Part shown: in pieces, positions 28,681-40,043 of the stretch
Layout: every line of letters starts with the position of its first letter
Position numbering within the stretch: position 1 is the stretch's first letter
DNA from: Bacteroidales bacterium
GTDB lineage: Bacteria > Bacteroidota > Bacteroidia > Bacteroidales > JAADJA01
Length of the DNA: 40,211 nt
Direction of reading: 5' to 3'
Assembly: GCA_030596605.1 (NCBI GenBank)
Contig: JAUVJI010000022.1
Location: 1-40,211 of the forward strand
Notes under the pieces: generated by a model
Told to the model about the DNA's origin: nothing
Seen by the model: the letters and a program-made list of their open reading frames with translations, nothing else
Database searches by the model: none
Program-made: the position numbers and the translations under genes

Positions 28681-29028
28681 CTATAATTTAAGTCCACCTT
28701 CTCTGGCTGCCTCTGCCAAGGCTTTTATTCTACCATGATACAAATAACCATTTCTATCGAAAACAACATTTTCAATTCCTGCTTCCTTGGCCTTTTCTGC
28801 TATTAAAGCACCTACTTTTTTAGCTTGTTCAATTTTAGTAACTTTTTCATCGGAAGAAGAAGCAGAAATCAAAGTATGCCCGGCTAAATCGTCAATAAGC
28901 TGAACATAAATTCGTTTGTTACTTCTAAAAACAGTCATTCTGGGTCTATCAGATGTACCGCTTACAACCTTGCGGACTCTCATCTTGATCCGGGTTCTTC
29001 TATATTGTTTCCTGTTTTTTGTTGCCAT
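28681..29028 (-). CDS. rplR: 50S ribosomal protein L18
   Basis: A 115-residue L18, which binds 5S rRNA with L5. Conserved segments are [36 protein letters not shown] and the ending [20 protein letters not shown]. It lies 23 nt after rplF. Confidence 0.97.
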   Translation of the reverse strand: MATKNRKQYRRTRIKMRVRKVVSGTSDRPRMTVFRSNKRIYVQLIDDLAGHTLISASSSDEKVTKIEQAKKVGALIAEKAKEAGIENVVFDRNGYLYHGRIKALAEAAREGGLKL

Positions 29029-29051
29029 TCTAACTAAATTTTAAATATTTA

Positions 29052-29609
29052 CTATTTCTCAGCAGCAGCTTTACCAGCTTTTTTCCTGATAACTTCTCCT
29101 TTAAATAATATACCTTTACCTTTATAGGGTTCAGGCTTGCGAAGCGATCTGATTTTTGCCGCTACCTGGCCTATTAGTTGCTTATCAATACAAGTCATTG
29201 TAATGGTCGGATTTTTTCCCCTTTCCGTTTTTGTCTCCACCTTAACTTCAGGCGGTAACTCCATAACCACATTGTGTGAATAGCCCAGTGCCATTTCAAG
29301 AACCTGCCCTTTTGCCTGTACTTTGTAACCAACACCAACCAATTCCTGCACAATGGTATACCCTTCTGTAACACCTTGAACCATGTTTGCTATCAGAGCC
29401 CTGTACAATCCGTGTTTCGATTTATGATCTTTTTCTTCCGTTGATCTGTCTAAAGTAATGTTCCCATCTTCTACTTTTAAAGAAATGGCAGAATCAACTT
29501 TCTGTTGAAGTTCACCAAGTTTTCCTTTGACTATTACAACATTGTCATCTGATATTTCAATATTGACTCCGTCGGGAATACTTATGGGTAATTTTCCTAT
29601 TCGTGACAT
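29052..29609 (-). CDS. rplF: 50S ribosomal protein L6
   Basis: A 185-residue L6 with two related alpha/beta domains, located by the factor-binding site of the 50S subunit. It starts MSRIGKLPISIPDGVNIEI and carries the signature RKPEPYKGKGILFKGE near the C-terminus. Usual spc position between rpsH and rplR. Confidence 0.97.
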   Translation of the reverse strand: MSRIGKLPISIPDGVNIEISDDNVVIVKGKLGELQQKVDSAISLKVEDGNITLDRSTEEKDHKSKHGLYRALIANMVQGVTEGYTIVQELVGVGYKVQAKGQVLEMALGYSHNVVMELPPEVKVETKTERGKNPTITMTCIDKQLIGQVAAKIRSLRKPEPYKGKGILFKGEVIRKKAGKAAAEK

Positions 29610-29630
29610 ATTACTCTTTACTAAATAATA

Positions 29631-30029
29631 TTAACTAACATAACATAATACTTCGCCGCCAATATTCAATCTTTTGGCTTCCTTCTCTGTCATAAGGCCT
29701 TGAGATGTAGACATAACAGCTATTCCAAGACCATTTAAAACACGCGGTAAACCATCGGCATTTACATATTTTCTTAATCCGGGCTTACTTACCCTTTCCA
29801 GTTTGTTTATTGCAGATAATTTTGTTACCGGATGGTACTTTAAGGCAATCTTAATATTACCGGGTTTTGATTCTTCATCAAATTTATAGTTCAAAATATA
29901 ACCCTTCTCAAAAAGGATTTTTGTCATTTCTCTCTTAATATTTGATATAGGAATTTCTACAACCCTGTGATTCGCCATAACAGCATTCCGAATCCTTGTA
30001 AGATAATCTGCAATTGGATCTGTATTCAT
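29631..30029 (-). CDS. rpsH: 30S ribosomal protein S8
   Basis: A 132-residue S8, a central-domain 16S rRNA binder that in enterobacteria also represses the spc operon. It starts [20 protein letters not shown] and ends with the signature [20 protein letters not shown]. Whether it autoregulates here is unknown. Confidence 0.97.
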   Translation of the reverse strand: MNTDPIADYLTRIRNAVMANHRVVEIPISNIKREMTKILFEKGYILNYKFDEESKPGNIKIALKYHPVTKLSAINKLERVSKPGLRKYVNADGLPRVLNGLGIAVMSTSQGLMTEKEAKRLNIGGEVLCYVS

Positions 30030-30049
30030 TTCTGTTTCTTTAATTTAAT

Positions 30050-30319
30050 TTACCAACTAGCTTTTTTAATTCCGGGTATCAATCCATTTAATGCCATTTC
30101 CCTGAAATTAATCCGGGACAATCCAAACTGTCGCATATAGCCTTTTGGCCTTCCAGATAAATTACACCTGTTATGTAAACGAACTTTGGATGAGTTTCTC
30201 GGAAGTTTTTGCAACGCCACATAATCACCTGCTTCCTTTAATTCCGCTCTCTTGGCTGCATATTGCTCAACCATCCTGCGTCTTTTTACCTCCCGGGCTT
30301 TCATTGATTCTTTAGCCAT
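30050..30319 (-). CDS. rpsN: 30S ribosomal protein S14 (zinc-free long form)
   Basis: An 89-residue S14 of the 30S head. It is the long, zinc-independent type: there is one Cys ([20 protein letters not shown]) and no CxxC pairs. The end [20 protein letters not shown] is typical. Located between rplE and rpsH. Confidence 0.97.
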   Translation of the reverse strand: MAKESMKAREVKRRRMVEQYAAKRAELKEAGDYVALQKLPRNSSKVRLHNRCNLSGRPKGYMRQFGLSRINFREMALNGLIPGIKKASW

Positions 30320-30327
30320 AAGTGTAT

Positions 30328-30885
30328 CTATTTATTTTGATTTTTAAATGGTAATCCAAATTCTTTTAATAATGCCATGCATTCCTTATCAGTCTTTGCT
30401 GAAGTAACCAGGGTTACATCCATTCCGTTGATATTGTTCACCTTATCAATTTCAATTTCAGGAAAAATAATTTGTTCAGGGACACCAAATGTATAGTTTC
30501 CCCTTCCATCAAATCCTTTATCATTAATTCCCCTAAAGTCTCTGACCCGCGGTATAGCAACTGAAATCAACCTATCGAGAAATTCGTACATCTTTTCACC
30601 TCGCAGAGTTACCCTAACACCAACAGGCATTCCTTTTCTGAGTTTAAAATTTGAAATGTCCTTTTTTGATTTTGTGGCAACGGCAAGCTGACCGGTAATA
30701 TTTGTCATTTCTTCGATGCCGGTATCAATCATCTTTTTATCAGTAATTGCTGCACCCAGTCCCTGATTTACGCTGATCTTTGTTAACCCTGGAACTTGCA
30801 TTATGCTTTTATAGCCAAACTGCTTTTGTAAAGCAGGGACTATTTCATCCTTATACTTGTTTATTAACCGTGGTTTATATTTCAT
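30328..30885 (-). CDS. rplE: 50S ribosomal protein L5
   Basis: A 185-residue L5, which binds 5S rRNA in the central protuberance. Conserved text includes [36 protein letters not shown] and [20 protein letters not shown]. Its start shares one base with the rplX stop, indicating translational coupling. Confidence 0.97.
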   Translation of the reverse strand: MKYKPRLINKYKDEIVPALQKQFGYKSIMQVPGLTKISVNQGLGAAITDKKMIDTGIEEMTNITGQLAVATKSKKDISNFKLRKGMPVGVRVTLRGEKMYEFLDRLISVAIPRVRDFRGINDKGFDGRGNYTFGVPEQIIFPEIEIDKVNNINGMDVTLVTSAKTDKECMALLKEFGLPFKNQNK

Positions 30886-31208
30886 TACTTAATTACCTCC
30901 CCAGTTTTTTTAGAATACCGAACAATCTTTTTTGACTTTTCATCATACTTCTTTCCAATACGAGTTGCATTACCTGCTCCGTCTATCATTTTTAAATTAG
31001 ATATATGAATCGGAGCTTCCTTTTTAATTATGCCACCTTTTGGATTTTCAGCATTTGGTTTTGTGTGTTTCGAAACCAGGTTCACTCCTTCTACAATTGC
31101 TTTGTTTTTCGATACATCCAGTAACAGTACTTTACCTTGCTGCCCTTTGGAGTTCCCGGTAATCACCATCACATTATCACCTTTTTTTATGTGTATTTTA
31201 TTTCGCAT
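30885..31208 (-). CDS. rplX: 50S ribosomal protein L24
   Basis: A 107-residue L24, an assembly initiator at the tunnel exit. The KOW motif is visible as [20 protein letters not shown], followed by [20 protein letters not shown]. It overlaps rplE by one base and lies 14 nt after rplN. Confidence 0.97.
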   Translation of the reverse strand: MRNKIHIKKGDNVMVITGNSKGQQGKVLLLDVSKNKAIVEGVNLVSKHTKPNAENPKGGIIKKEAPIHISNLKMIDGAGNATRIGKKYDEKSKKIVRYSKKTGEVIK

Positions 31209-31222
31209 GATCCTATCTCCTT

Positions 31223-31591
31223 TTAGAGCACTTCTGGTGCCAATGAAACTATTTTCATGTATTGTTTCTCTCTTAATTCCCTGGCGACAGGACCGAAAAT
31301 ACGTGTTCCGATCATTTCACCGGCCTGGTTTAAAAGAACAACAGCATTGTCGTCAAACCTTATGTAAGATCCATCAGGCCTTCTGTTTTCCTTTCTGGTT
31401 CTAACTACAACGGCTTTCGTTACTGTACCTTTTTTAATATTTCCTGATGGCAATGCATTTTTAACGGTAACAACTATTTTATCACCAATTGATGCATATC
31501 TTCTTTTCGTTCCACCCAGAACCCTGATACAAAGTACTTCCTTTGCACCGCTATTGTCTGCTACTGCTAACCTAGATTCTTGTTGTATCAT
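31223..31591 (-). CDS. rplN: 50S ribosomal protein L14
   Basis: A 122-residue L14 at the subunit interface. The sequence [20 protein letters not shown], then [20 protein letters not shown] and [20 protein letters not shown] is diagnostic. It lies 2 nt after rpsQ. Confidence 0.97.
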   Translation of the reverse strand: MIQQESRLAVADNSGAKEVLCIRVLGGTKRRYASIGDKIVVTVKNALPSGNIKKGTVTKAVVVRTRKENRRPDGSYIRFDDNAVVLLNQAGEMIGTRIFGPVARELREKQYMKIVSLAPEVL

Positions 31592-31593
31592 GA

Positions 31594-31851
31594 TTATTTA
31601 GCCCTTTCAATGATTTCAACCAACCTCCAACACTTATTTTTACTTAATGGTCTTGTTTCCATTACCCGCACTGTATCACCAATATTACAGTCATTCTTTT
31701 CATCATGAGCTGTAAATTTGGAAGTCTTTTTTACAAACTTGCCGTACATTGGGTGCTTCACTTTTCTTTCAACAACTATCACAATGGATTTATCCATTTT
31801 ATCACTCACCACGAGACCAATTCTTTCTTTTCTTAATTTCCTGGTTTCCAT
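31594..31851 (-). CDS. rpsQ: 30S ribosomal protein S17
   Basis: An 85-residue OB-fold protein of the 30S body: [35 protein letters not shown] and [19 protein letters not shown] are typical. Its start overlaps the rpmC stop by one base. Confidence 0.97.
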   Translation of the reverse strand: METRKLRKERIGLVVSDKMDKSIVIVVERKVKHPMYGKFVKKTSKFTAHDEKNDCNIGDTVRVMETRPLSKNKCWRLVEIIERAK

Positions 31852-32066
31852 TATTTATTATCGCTTTTATTTAACTCTTCAAGCTCTCTTTTTCTCAATT
31901 CTGTTTTGATCCGGGCAACAATTCTTCTGTATGCCTTTATTTTATTCGGATTTTCCAATGGAGAAACTGCATGATTTAGCTTCAGCTTAACCAATTGTTT
32001 GCTTTCGTCCTCAAGACGCTCAATAAGCTCCGCAGTTGAAAGTTCTCTAATTACTTCTTGTTCCAT
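31851..32066 (-). CDS. rpmC: 50S ribosomal protein L29
   Basis: A 71-residue two-helix protein by the exit tunnel: [40 protein letters not shown] and [15 protein letters not shown] are typical. It lies 4 nt after rplP and overlaps rpsQ by one base. Confidence 0.96.
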   Translation of the reverse strand: MEQEVIRELSTAELIERLEDESKQLVKLKLNHAVSPLENPNKIKAYRRIVARIKTELRKRELEELNKSDNK

Positions 32067-32070
32067 TTTA

Positions 32071-32499
32071 TTAATTTATTTCTTCAACGTAATCTCTTCT
32101 TACAACAAACTTGGTTGTAACAGGAAGCTTCTGAGCAGCAAGCCGCAAAGCTTCTTTTGCAATAGAAAAAGGGACACCCTCAGCTTCAAACATAATTCTA
32201 CCTGGTGTCACTCTGGCAACAAACATTTCCGGAGCGCCTTTTCCTTTACCCATACGTACTTCAGCAGGTTTTTTAGTAATCGGCTTATCTGGAAATATTC
32301 TAATCCAAATCTGACCTTCACGTTTCATATGCCTTGTAACCGCCTGACGCGCTGCTTCAATTTGTCTACCGGTTATCCAGGATTCATCAAGGGATTTAAT
32401 TCCAAAAGAACCAAAAGCTAATTGGTTACCCCTCATGGAATTGCCCTTCATTTTCCCTTTTTGCTGTTTCCTGTATTTTGTTTTCTTTGGTTGTAACAT
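32071..32499 (-). CDS. rplP: 50S ribosomal protein L16
   Basis: A 142-residue L16 near the A-site tRNA and peptidyl transferase region. It starts [18 protein letters not shown] and contains [20 protein letters not shown] and [16 protein letters not shown]. It follows rpsC by 34 nt. Confidence 0.97.
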   Translation of the reverse strand: MLQPKKTKYRKQQKGKMKGNSMRGNQLAFGSFGIKSLDESWITGRQIEAARQAVTRHMKREGQIWIRIFPDKPITKKPAEVRMGKGKGAPEMFVARVTPGRIMFEAEGVPFSIAKEALRLAAQKLPVTTKFVVRRDYVEEIN

Positions 32500-32533
32500 T
32501 ATCAGTTATTATTATAATGATTCCACCTGATTT

Positions 32534-33241
32534 TTATCTTCTTCTTCTCTTTGGTCTCGCACCACCACCGTGCTGCTTTTCTTTGTCTTGTGTAAAGTTG
32601 GCCGTTAAATCGGGTTTGCCATATATTTCTCCTTTACAAATCCATACTTTAACCCCAATTCGGCCATAAGTGGTATGTGCTTCCACCAATGCATAATCGA
32701 TGTCGGCCCTTAATGTGTGTAATGGTATTCTACCCTCTTTGTATAATTCACCTCGTGCCATTTCTGCGCCACCAAGTCTTCCTGAAATCAGTACCTTAAT
32801 TCCTTCAGCTCCAATCCTCATGGTTGATGCAATAGATGTTTTTATCGCCCTTCTGTATGAAATTCTTCCTTCAATTTGTTTTGCAATGGTATTGGCAACA
32901 ATTACAGCATCAAGTTCGGGACGTTTTATTTCGGAAATATTAATTTGAATTTCCTTTTTCGTCAGTTTCTTTAACTCTTCCTTCAACTTATCAACTTCCT
33001 GTCCACCTTTTCCAATGATAATTCCCGGACGAGCAGTAAAAATGGTAACCGTTACAAGCTTTAATGTACGCTCAATCAGAATTTTTGAGATACCGGCCTT
33101 GGATAACCTGGCATTCAAATATTTTCTGACCTGATCATCCTCCATCAATTTTTGCTCATAATTTTTACCACCAAACCAATTGGAATCCCAACCTTTGATG
33201 ATACCTAATCTTAAACCTATAGGATTTGTTTTTTGTCCCAT
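32534..33241 (-). CDS. rpsC: 30S ribosomal protein S3
   Basis: A 235-residue S3 of the 30S head, at the mRNA entry channel. The KH domain is seen in [20 protein letters not shown] and the C-terminal domain in [20 protein letters not shown] and [16 protein letters not shown]. It ends in a basic KRRRR tail. Confidence 0.97.
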   Translation of the reverse strand: MGQKTNPIGLRLGIIKGWDSNWFGGKNYEQKLMEDDQVRKYLNARLSKAGISKILIERTLKLVTVTIFTARPGIIIGKGGQEVDKLKEELKKLTKKEIQINISEIKRPELDAVIVANTIAKQIEGRISYRRAIKTSIASTMRIGAEGIKVLISGRLGGAEMARGELYKEGRIPLHTLRADIDYALVEAHTTYGRIGVKVWICKGEIYGKPDLTANFTQDKEKQHGGGARPKRRRR

Positions 33242-33261
33242 TAATCAGTACTTTAAATATA

Positions 33262-33663
33262 TTATATATCTTCTTTATTATCAATAATTAACGTAACGTG
33301 ATTCGAACGTTTTCGAATTCTGTAAGCACGTCCTTGAGGAGCTGTTTGTATTCTTTTCAGCATTCTTGCACTATCCACAGCAATTTCTTTAACAAATAAA
33401 TTTGCATCCTCAATTCTTACCCCTTCATTTTTAGCCTGCCAGTTTGCAAGTGCCGACAATAAAAGCTTATGCAATCTTGCTGAAGCTTCCAATGGAGAAT
33501 GTTTCAGAATATGTATAGCCTTCTCTACCTCAACACCCCTGACAAGTCCTGCTGCCAGTCTCATCTTTCTTGGGGATGTAGGGCATTTGTTCAATTTAGC
33601 AAATGCAATTTGTTTCCTTGACTCTTTAAGCATTTCAGCGCTATTTCGTTTTCTGGCTCCCAT
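33262..33663 (-). CDS. rplV: 50S ribosomal protein L22
   Basis: A 133-residue L22 lining the exit tunnel. [20 protein letters not shown] starts the conserved fold; the tunnel hairpin is in [20 protein letters not shown]. The first 25 residues are a modest N-terminal extension. It lies between rpsS and rpsC. Confidence 0.97.
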   Translation of the reverse strand: MGARKRNSAEMLKESRKQIAFAKLNKCPTSPRKMRLAAGLVRGVEVEKAIHILKHSPLEASARLHKLLLSALANWQAKNEGVRIEDANLFVKEIAVDSARMLKRIQTAPQGRAYRIRKRSNHVTLIIDNKEDI

Positions 33664-33690
33664 TTTACCTTTATTTAAATATTATAAAAT

Positions 33691-33969
33691 TTACCTTCTG
33701 CCTTTATCCCTATTCCCGGCATGTCCTCTGAAAATTCGAGTTGGTGCAAATTCGCCTAATTTATGTCCAACCATGTTTTCAGTTATGTAAACCGGAATAA
33801 ATTTATTTCCATTATGAACTGCAATGGTCAGTCCTACAAAATCAGGAGAGATCATCGAAGCCCTTGACCATGTTTTAATAACAGTCTTTTTCTTCGACTC
33901 CACATTTTTCAAAACCTTTTTTTCAAGTTTGTAGTGGATATATGGTCCTTTTTTGAGTGATCGGCTCAT
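33691..33969 (-). CDS. rpsS: 30S ribosomal protein S19
   Basis: A 92-residue S19 of the 30S head, partner of S13. [20 protein letters not shown], then [20 protein letters not shown] and [15 protein letters not shown] are diagnostic. Confidence 0.97.
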   Translation of the reverse strand: MSRSLKKGPYIHYKLEKKVLKNVESKKKTVIKTWSRASMISPDFVGLTIAVHNGNKFIPVYITENMVGHKLGEFAPTRIFRGHAGNRDKGRR

Positions 33970-33981
33970 ATTCTTATATTA

Positions 33982-34806
33982 TTATTTTTTCCGTTTTTCA
34001 ATTATATATTTATCAGATGCCTTCTTTTTGCTCCTGGTTTTATAACCTTTAGCAGGAAGTCCTTTTCTTGACCTCGGATGCCCACCGGAAGCACGTCCTT
34101 CTCCTCCTCCCATCGGATGGTCAACAGGGTTCATGGCAACACCACGGGTTCTGGGACGACGTCCAAGCCATCTGCTTCTTCCGGCTTTTCCTGATACTTC
34201 CAAACTATGATCAGTATTTGATACCATCCCAATGGTAGCTTTACATGTTTGTAGTATCATCCTTGTTTCACCTGATGGAAGTTTCAGAATTGCAAATTTT
34301 CCATCACGAGACATTAGCTGTGCATATGAACCTGCACTTCTTGCCATTTTTGCTCCCTGACCAGGTCGTAATTCAATATTATGAATAATGGTTCCGAAAG
34401 GTATTTCACTCAAATAAAGTGTATTTCCAACATCAGGAGCTATTCCTTTTCCGGAAACAACTTTCTGTCCTACTTTTAATCCATGAGGAGCTATGATATA
34501 CCTTTTCTCGCCATCAGCATAATTTAACAAAGCGATTCGAGCTGTCCTGTTAGGATCATATTCTATGGTTTTTACCTTTGCCGGAACACCCTCTTTATCA
34601 CGCTTAAAATCTATAATTCTATACTTTTGCTTATGACCACCACCCATATACCTCATGGTCATTTTGCCTTCATTATTCCTACCCCCCGACTTTTTCATTG
34701 GCGCAAGTAAACTCTTCTCAGGTTTAGAGGTAGTAACTTCATCAAACGCACTTATTAATTTAAAGCGTTGACTGGATGTTGTCGGTTTGAATTTCTTTAA
34801 AGCCAT
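33982..34806 (-). CDS. rplB: 50S ribosomal protein L2
   Basis: A 274-residue L2, needed for subunit association and peptidyl transfer. The functionally important histidine lies in [19 protein letters not shown], and [19 protein letters not shown] is also conserved. It is 12 nt upstream of rpsS. Confidence 0.98.
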   Translation of the reverse strand: MALKKFKPTTSSQRFKLISAFDEVTTSKPEKSLLAPMKKSGGRNNEGKMTMRYMGGGHKQKYRIIDFKRDKEGVPAKVKTIEYDPNRTARIALLNYADGEKRYIIAPHGLKVGQKVVSGKGIAPDVGNTLYLSEIPFGTIIHNIELRPGQGAKMARSAGSYAQLMSRDGKFAILKLPSGETRMILQTCKATIGMVSNTDHSLEVSGKAGRSRWLGRRPRTRGVAMNPVDHPMGGGEGRASGGHPRSRKGLPAKGYKTRSKKKASDKYIIEKRKK

Positions 34807-34815
34807 CTATCTTAC

Positions 34816-35106
34816 TTATATATTGCTATAAAAATCAATTGTTTCACCTTCGGCTACAGTTATAATAGCCTTTTTGTATGCATTCGACCTGCCGGAAATA
34901 ACGCCGGATTTCGTAAACCTTGATTTTTCCTTTCCAGAATAATTCATGGTATTTACAGATTGCACTTCAACTCCATACAGTTCTTCGACCGCCTTTTTAA
35001 TTTGAAGTTTATTTGCCTTTTTATGAACAATAAAACCATAGCGATTCAGTTTCTCGCCCATCATTGTCATCTTTTCTGTAATTACCGGTTTAATAATGAT
35101 ATTCAT
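34816..35106 (-). CDS. rplW: 50S ribosomal protein L23
   Basis: A 96-residue L23 at the tunnel exit, the docking site for trigger factor and SRP. IIKPVITEKMTMMGEKLNRY, then VHKKANKLQIKKAVEELYGV and VQSVNTMNYSGKEK are typical. It lies between rplD and rplB. Confidence 0.97.
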   Translation of the reverse strand: MNIIIKPVITEKMTMMGEKLNRYGFIVHKKANKLQIKKAVEELYGVEVQSVNTMNYSGKEKSRFTKSGVISGRSNAYKKAIITVAEGETIDFYSNI

Positions 35107-35113
35107 CGTATCG

Positions 35114-35752
35114 CTATTTTTTATTTACTGAATGAATCTTCTCAATTTCTTCAATTGAACTCTTTACAATAAGAATCTTATTTGCATTAAGAATATCGTA
35201 GGTATTGATATCAGAAGCTCTGACAATTTTGGTCTTTTGTACATTTCGCGACGACAGTTGAACATTTTTGTCAATTCCGTCAAGTACCACCAATACTCTA
35301 TTATTCTCAAGTTCAAAATTCTTTAATACTTCAACAAAACTTTTTGTTTTGGGAGCTTCGAAAGTAAAGTCTTCCAGAACAATTATACTTTTTTCTTTAG
35401 CTTTGTATGACAAAGCTGATTTCCTGGCAATTCGCTTTAGTTTTTTGTTTAATTTAAGATAATAATCCCTGGGTTCAGGACCGAAAGTCCGGCCTCCACC
35501 TCTGAAAATAGGGTTCTTGATATCACCAAAACGAGCAGTACCTGTTCCTTTTTGTCTTTTAATCTTCCTTGTACTTCCTTTAACTTCACCCCTTTCTTTA
35601 GTTTTATGGGTACCCTGACGGCGATTGGCCATGTGTTGTTTTACATCAAGGTAAATGGCATGGTCGTTTGGCTCAAAGCCAAAAATCTCATCGTCCAGCT
35701 TGGCCTTTTTTGAAGTCTTTTGGCCACTGATGTTATATATTTCTAACTCCAT
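35114..35752 (-). CDS. rplD: 50S ribosomal protein L4
   Basis: A 212-residue L4 lining the exit tunnel; in enterobacteria it also represses the S10 operon. [20 protein letters not shown], then [20 protein letters not shown] is the tunnel loop. Its start overlaps the rplC end by 10 nt, indicating coupling. Confidence 0.97.
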   Translation of the reverse strand: MELEIYNISGQKTSKKAKLDDEIFGFEPNDHAIYLDVKQHMANRRQGTHKTKERGEVKGSTRKIKRQKGTGTARFGDIKNPIFRGGGRTFGPEPRDYYLKLNKKLKRIARKSALSYKAKEKSIIVLEDFTFEAPKTKSFVEVLKNFELENNRVLVVLDGIDKNVQLSSRNVQKTKIVRASDINTYDILNANKILIVKSSIEEIEKIHSVNKK

Positions 35753-36372
35753 CTTTCAAGTATTACATATGAACCATTAGGACCTGGTATCGATCCTTTA
35801 ACAACAACAATATTCTTTTCAGGATTTATTTTCATTACTTTCAGGTTGATCATTTTGGTTCTTTGCATGCCCATATGGCCAGCCATCCTCATTCCTTTAA
35901 AAACCCTGGAAGGCCAAGATGAAGCGCCGATTGAACCGGGCGCCCGCAACCTGTTATGCTGACCATGGGTTGCGTCGTTAACTCCCTTGAAGTTATAACG
36001 CTTAACTACACCCTGAAATCCTTTACCCTTTGAAATACCAACCACATCAATATATTCTCCCTCAATAAAAATGTCTGCTTTCAGTACGTCCCCATACTTT
36101 TTCTCGTGGCCTTCCTCAAAACGGGTAAATTCAGCGACAAAAGTCTTTGGAGAAACACCGGCCTTCGAAAAATGACCTTTTAAAGCTTTTGTCGTATGCT
36201 TATCCTTTTTATCACCAAATGCTATCTGAATAGCATCATACCCATCCGTCTTTTTGGTTTTTACCTGGGTAACAACACAAGGACCCGCTTCAATAACAGT
36301 ACATGGAACATTTTTTCCATCCTGATCAAAAATGCTGGTCATCCCTATTTTTTTTCCGATAATTCCTGACAT
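35743..36372 (-). CDS. rplC: 50S ribosomal protein L3
   Basis: A 209-residue L3, an early 50S assembly protein near the peptidyl transferase centre. [19 protein letters not shown], then [20 protein letters not shown] and [18 protein letters not shown] are diagnostic. It overlaps rplD by 10 nt and follows rpsJ by 35 nt. Confidence 0.97.
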   Translation of the reverse strand: MSGIIGKKIGMTSIFDQDGKNVPCTVIEAGPCVVTQVKTKKTDGYDAIQIAFGDKKDKHTTKALKGHFSKAGVSPKTFVAEFTRFEEGHEKKYGDVLKADIFIEGEYIDVVGISKGKGFQGVVKRYNFKGVNDATHGQHNRLRAPGSIGASSWPSRVFKGMRMAGHMGMQRTKMINLKVMKINPEKNIVVVKGSIPGPNGSYVILERWS

Positions 36373-36407
36373 GTGATTATCTTTTAAATATTCTTATTTT
36401 TCTAAAA

Positions 36408-36713
36408 TTAAACCTTGATCTCTACCTCAACACCACTAGGAAGCTCCAACTTCATCAAAGCATCAATAGTTTTTGTAGTTGAGCTGTAAATATCAAGTAA
36501 TCGTTTGTAAGAACACAACTGAAACTGTTCTCTTGATTTTTTGTTAACAAAGGTTGCCCTGTTAACAGTAAATATTTTTTTGTTAGTCGGAAGCGGTATT
36601 GGCCCACTAATAACAGCGCCTGTTGTTTTAACTGTCTTTACAATCTTTTCAGCAGATTTATCCACCAAATTATGATCGTAGGATTTAAGTTTTATTCTAA
36701 TTCTTTGACTCAC
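36408..36713 (-). CDS. rpsJ: 30S ribosomal protein S10 (NusE)
   Basis: A 101-residue S10, part of the 30S head and, as NusE, of antitermination complexes. [20 protein letters not shown] and [18 protein letters not shown] are typical. It directly follows fusA (19-nt gap); tuf, which sits between them in many bacteria, is absent. Confidence 0.97.
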   Translation of the reverse strand: MSQRIRIKLKSYDHNLVDKSAEKIVKTVKTTGAVISGPIPLPTNKKIFTVNRATFVNKKSREQFQLCSYKRLLDIYSSTTKTIDALMKLELPSGVEVEIKV

Positions 36714-36732
36714 TTTGATTTAATATTTTATA

Positions 36733-38832
36733 TTAAACAGTTACCAAATATCCTTTAATTTTATACATCACTTTTTCCATTATATCTTGCGGGGTTTTTG
36801 CATAATGCGAAAACTCAAGACTGGATGTTCCCCTGCCCGATGTGATAGTCCTTAATGATGTAACATAACCAAACATCTCCGCCAGAGGTACAACAGCCTT
36901 TACAGCCTGATATCCAATTTTTGATTCTACATTTTCAACCTGCCCTCTGCGCTTATTCAAATCACCGGTAATATCTCCAACATACATATCAGGTGTATCA
37001 ACCTCAAGTTTCATAATCGGTTCGAGTAAAACAGGGTTGGCCTTTTTACATGCTTCTTTAAAGGCCATACTTGCAGCAATTTCAAATGCAAGCTTATCAC
37101 TATCTACACTATGATAGCTACCATCCATTAGCTCAACTTTCAGGTTTTCCATCGGGAACCCTAAAAGGACGCCATTGGACATTGCTGATTTAAATCCTTT
37201 CTCAACAGAAGGAACATATTCTTTAGGAACGCTGCCGCTCTTAACTTCATTAATAAACTGCAATCCTTTTATATCTGCAGGTGATATCCGAACTGTAATT
37301 TCAGCAAATCTTCCTCTGCCACCAGTTTGCTTCTTATAAACTTCTATATGCTGAATAGATTCAGTAATAGCTTCTTTGTATGCAACAGTAGGTTTGCCAC
37401 GGTTACAATTAATCTTGAACTCCCTGCTTAACCTGTCTAAAATCACATCAAGATGTAACTCACCCATTCCACTGATAATGGTCTGTCCTGTTTCTTCGTC
37501 TATCTTAACAGTAAATGTTGGATCCTCTTCTGCCAGTTTATTCAGTGTTAAAACAAGTTTATCAACATCTTCCTGGGTTTTGGGTTCAACAGCCATACGG
37601 ATAACCGGATCTGGAAAATTAATTGATTCAAGCACTACCGGATTTTGCGGTGCACATAATGTATCTCCTGTTCTTATCTGTTTAAAACCGACTGCAGCGC
37701 CAATATCTCCAGCTTCAATGGTTTTTAATGGTTTTTGCTTATTGGCATGCATTTGCATTAAACGCATGATGCGCTCCTTCTTGTTGGTATTGGCATTCAG
37801 GATTTGCTGCCCTGCATCAAGCTTTCCTGAATAAACCCTAAAAAATGCAATTCGTCCAACAAAAGGATCTGTTGCGATTTTAAATGCCAACGCAGCAAAA
37901 GGTTCATTGCTATCAGCAAGTTTTTTAATCTCTTTATGTGTAAATGGATTTACACCGGTTATGGCAGGCACGTCAGTTGGGCAGGGAAGGTAGTTAACAA
38001 TAGCGTCCATTAACAATTGAACACCCTTATTTTTAAATGATGATCCGCATAATACCGGAGTAACCCTTAATTCTAAAGTCGCCTTTCTTAGTGATTCAAT
38101 TATATTTTCAGGGGAAATTGCATTGTGATCCTTCAGGTATTTCTCTAACAGTTCTTCGTCTTCTTCAGCAGTTCCCTCAATTAATGCATTCCTGTATTCC
38201 TGAACCTGATCTTTTAAATCTTCTGGAATATCAACCTCAAAATATTCTTTTCCCAGTGAGGCATCATCCCATTTATATGCTTTATTGGATATTAAATCAA
38301 TAATCCCTTCAAATTCATCTTCGGCTCCAATGGGTATTTGAATAGGAACAGGATTTGCTCCTAATTTTTCTTTTATATCTGTAACTACCTTGAAAAAGTC
38401 AGCGCCGGCACGATCCATTTTATTTACATAACAAATACGTGGAACACGATACCGGTTGGCCTGCTTCCAAACAGTTTCTGATTGTGGTTCAACTCCTCCT
38501 ACAGCACAAAAAATTCCAATAGCACCGTCCAAAACGCGCAATGAGCGTTCAACTTCAACGGTGAAATCAACATGGCCGGGAGTATCTATAATATTAATTT
38601 TATATTCGTTATCGTTGGTGTTCCAAAAAACGGTAGTTGCAGCTGAAGTGATTGTTATTCCCCTCTCCTGCTCCTGAACCATCCAATCCATGGTAGCTGC
38701 ACCGTCGTGAACTTCACCAATGCGGTAATTGATTCCTGAATAGTACAATATACGCTCAGTCGTCGTAGTTTTACCTGCGTCGATGTGCGCCATGATGCCA
38801 ATGTTTCTTGTATGTGTTAACTTATCTGACAT
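36733..38832 (-). CDS. fusA: Elongation factor G
   Basis: A 699-residue translational GTPase that drives ribosomal translocation. G motifs are visible: AHIDAGKT (15-22), RGITI in switch I (57-61), DTPGHVDF (83-90) and NKMD (137-140). Domains II-V follow with [18 protein letters not shown] and [18 protein letters not shown]. It lies between rpsG and rpsJ. Many Bacteroidota carry additional EF-G-like genes; the operon location marks this as the canonical copy. Confidence 0.98.
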   Translation of the reverse strand: MSDKLTHTRNIGIMAHIDAGKTTTTERILYYSGINYRIGEVHDGAATMDWMVQEQERGITITSAATTVFWNTNDNEYKINIIDTPGHVDFTVEVERSLRVLDGAIGIFCAVGGVEPQSETVWKQANRYRVPRICYVNKMDRAGADFFKVVTDIKEKLGANPVPIQIPIGAEDEFEGIIDLISNKAYKWDDASLGKEYFEVDIPEDLKDQVQEYRNALIEGTAEEDEELLEKYLKDHNAISPENIIESLRKATLELRVTPVLCGSSFKNKGVQLLMDAIVNYLPCPTDVPAITGVNPFTHKEIKKLADSNEPFAALAFKIATDPFVGRIAFFRVYSGKLDAGQQILNANTNKKERIMRLMQMHANKQKPLKTIEAGDIGAAVGFKQIRTGDTLCAPQNPVVLESINFPDPVIRMAVEPKTQEDVDKLVLTLNKLAEEDPTFTVKIDEETGQTIISGMGELHLDVILDRLSREFKINCNRGKPTVAYKEAITESIQHIEVYKKQTGGRGRFAEITVRISPADIKGLQFINEVKSGSVPKEYVPSVEKGFKSAMSNGVLLGFPMENLKVELMDGSYHSVDSDKLAFEIAASMAFKEACKKANPVLLEPIMKLEVDTPDMYVGDITGDLNKRRGQVENVESKIGYQAVKAVVPLAEMFGYVTSLRTITSGRGTSSLEFSHYAKTPQDIMEKVMYKIKGYLVTV

Positions 38833-38855
38833 TTGTACTATCTGTCCTTCAAATC

Positions 38856-39323
38856 CTAAAATCTAAAATGTGAAAATGCTTTATTAGCTTCAGCCATTCT
38901 ATGTGTATCCTCTTTCTTTTTAAAAGCTCCACCCTCTTCTTTAAAAGCCGCCATAATTTCATTGGCTAATTTTTGGGCCATGCTTTTTTCATGCCGTTTG
39001 CGTGAAAATCCAATCAAGTTCTTCATCCCAATTGATACTTTTCTTCCCGGCCTGATTTCAGTTGGAATCTGAAAAGTTGCACCACCAATCCTTCTACTTT
39101 TTACTTCTACAGCCGGAGTAACGTTAGTAAGCCCTTTCTTCCAAACTTCCAGACCGTCTTCTTCCATTTTTTCATTAACAATATCGATAGCATCATAAAA
39201 CACTTTGTATGCTAAAGTTTTCTTTCCCTTTAACATTAAATTGTTAACAAACTTGGTTACCAGAACATCATTAAATTTCGGATCTGGAAGAATTATTCTT
39301 TTTTTCGGTTTCGATTTCCTCAT
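38856..39323 (-). CDS. rpsG: 30S ribosomal protein S7
   Basis: A 155-residue S7, organiser of the 30S head near the E site; in enterobacteria it represses the str operon. [19 protein letters not shown], then [20 protein letters not shown] and [20 protein letters not shown] are typical. It lies 31 nt after rpsL. Confidence 0.97.
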   Translation of the reverse strand: MRKSKPKKRIILPDPKFNDVLVTKFVNNLMLKGKKTLAYKVFYDAIDIVNEKMEEDGLEVWKKGLTNVTPAVEVKSRRIGGATFQIPTEIRPGRKVSIGMKNLIGFSRKRHEKSMAQKLANEIMAAFKEEGGAFKKKEDTHRMAEANKAFSHFRF

Positions 39324-39354
39324 TGCTTATCGAAATTAAGTCTTTAATTATTTA

Positions 39355-39732
39355 TTATTTTTTCTTTGGCCGTTTGGTACCGTATTTTGATCTTCTCTGT
39401 GTTCTGCCTTCAACACCTGAAGTATCCAATGCACCCCTGATAATATGGTATCTTACACCCGGAAGGTCTTTTACTCTTCCGCCCCTGATGAGAACAATAG
39501 AGTGTTCCTGTAAATTATGACCTTCACCAGGAATGTATGCATTCACCTCTTTCTGGTTTGTTAACCTTACCCTTGCTACTTTACGCATGGCAGAGTTAGG
39601 CTTTTTTGGTGTTGTTGTATAAACCCTAACACAAACTCCCCTTCGCTGCGGACATGAATCCAGAGCCGGTGATTTACTTTTATCAGTTAATTTTTTTCTA
39701 CCTTTTCTAACTAATTGTTGTATTGTAGGCAT
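39355..39732 (-). CDS. rpsL: 30S ribosomal protein S12
   Basis: A 125-residue S12, central to decoding. The streptomycin-related segments are wild-type in form: [18 protein letters not shown] (first lysine region) and [19 protein letters not shown] (second). It ends [13 protein letters not shown]. First gene of the cluster, preceded by the structured leader. Confidence 0.97.
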   Translation of the reverse strand: MPTIQQLVRKGRKKLTDKSKSPALDSCPQRRGVCVRVYTTTPKKPNSAMRKVARVRLTNQKEVNAYIPGEGHNLQEHSIVLIRGGRVKDLPGVRYHIIRGALDTSGVEGRTQRRSKYGTKRPKKK

Positions 39733-39754
39733 ATTAAACTATTTAAATATTTTT

Positions 39755-39779
39755 CAAAAAAACTCCCTCAAAAAGGGAG
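39755..39779 (-). terminator. Intrinsic terminator or attenuator just before rpsL
   Basis: On the minus strand CTCCCT and AGGGAG (39774-39779 and 39763-39768) form a perfect 6-bp stem with a 5-nt loop, followed by a run of seven U residues (39756-39762). It lies 23 nt before the rpsL start, so it would either attenuate the cluster or end a separate leader RNA. Confidence 0.65.
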
Positions 39780-39781
39780 CG

Positions 39782-39789
39782 CAAAAGTA
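39782..39789 (-). promoter_or_regulatory. Putative proximal -7 box upstream of rpsL
   Basis: TACTTTTG on the minus strand is an exact TAnnTTTG match 50 nt before rpsL, immediately upstream of the CTCCCT hairpin. No well-spaced -33 TTTG is visible. Transcription from here would start within or close to the hairpin and so bypass termination. Confidence 0.4.
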
Positions 39790-39823
39790 TAAATTATTTT
39801 TATACGTATTACTCACCAAGCTA

Positions 39824-39848
39824 AAAAAATTAACAACAAATTGTTAAT
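39824..39848 (-). terminator. Second terminator-like hairpin in the rpsL leader
   Basis: TTAACAA and TTGTTAA (minus strand) form a 7-bp stem with a 4-nt loop, followed by TTTTTT. The weak A/U stem makes termination uncertain. Confidence 0.4.
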
Positions 39849-40043
39849 TAGTCTTTTTACTCATACAAATGAAATTCGGAAATATAGTTAAGGCGGGTGA
39901 TTCAAGACGTACTAACAATCATATTTATCAGAACACTTCGATTTGAGATTGTAAGTTGGAACCTTTATCGTCTTAACTTGTCAGGTTTCCTAATTCCTTT
40001 AAAAATCAATAAATTATAAACTGAACGTGCACTAAAGCGGGTG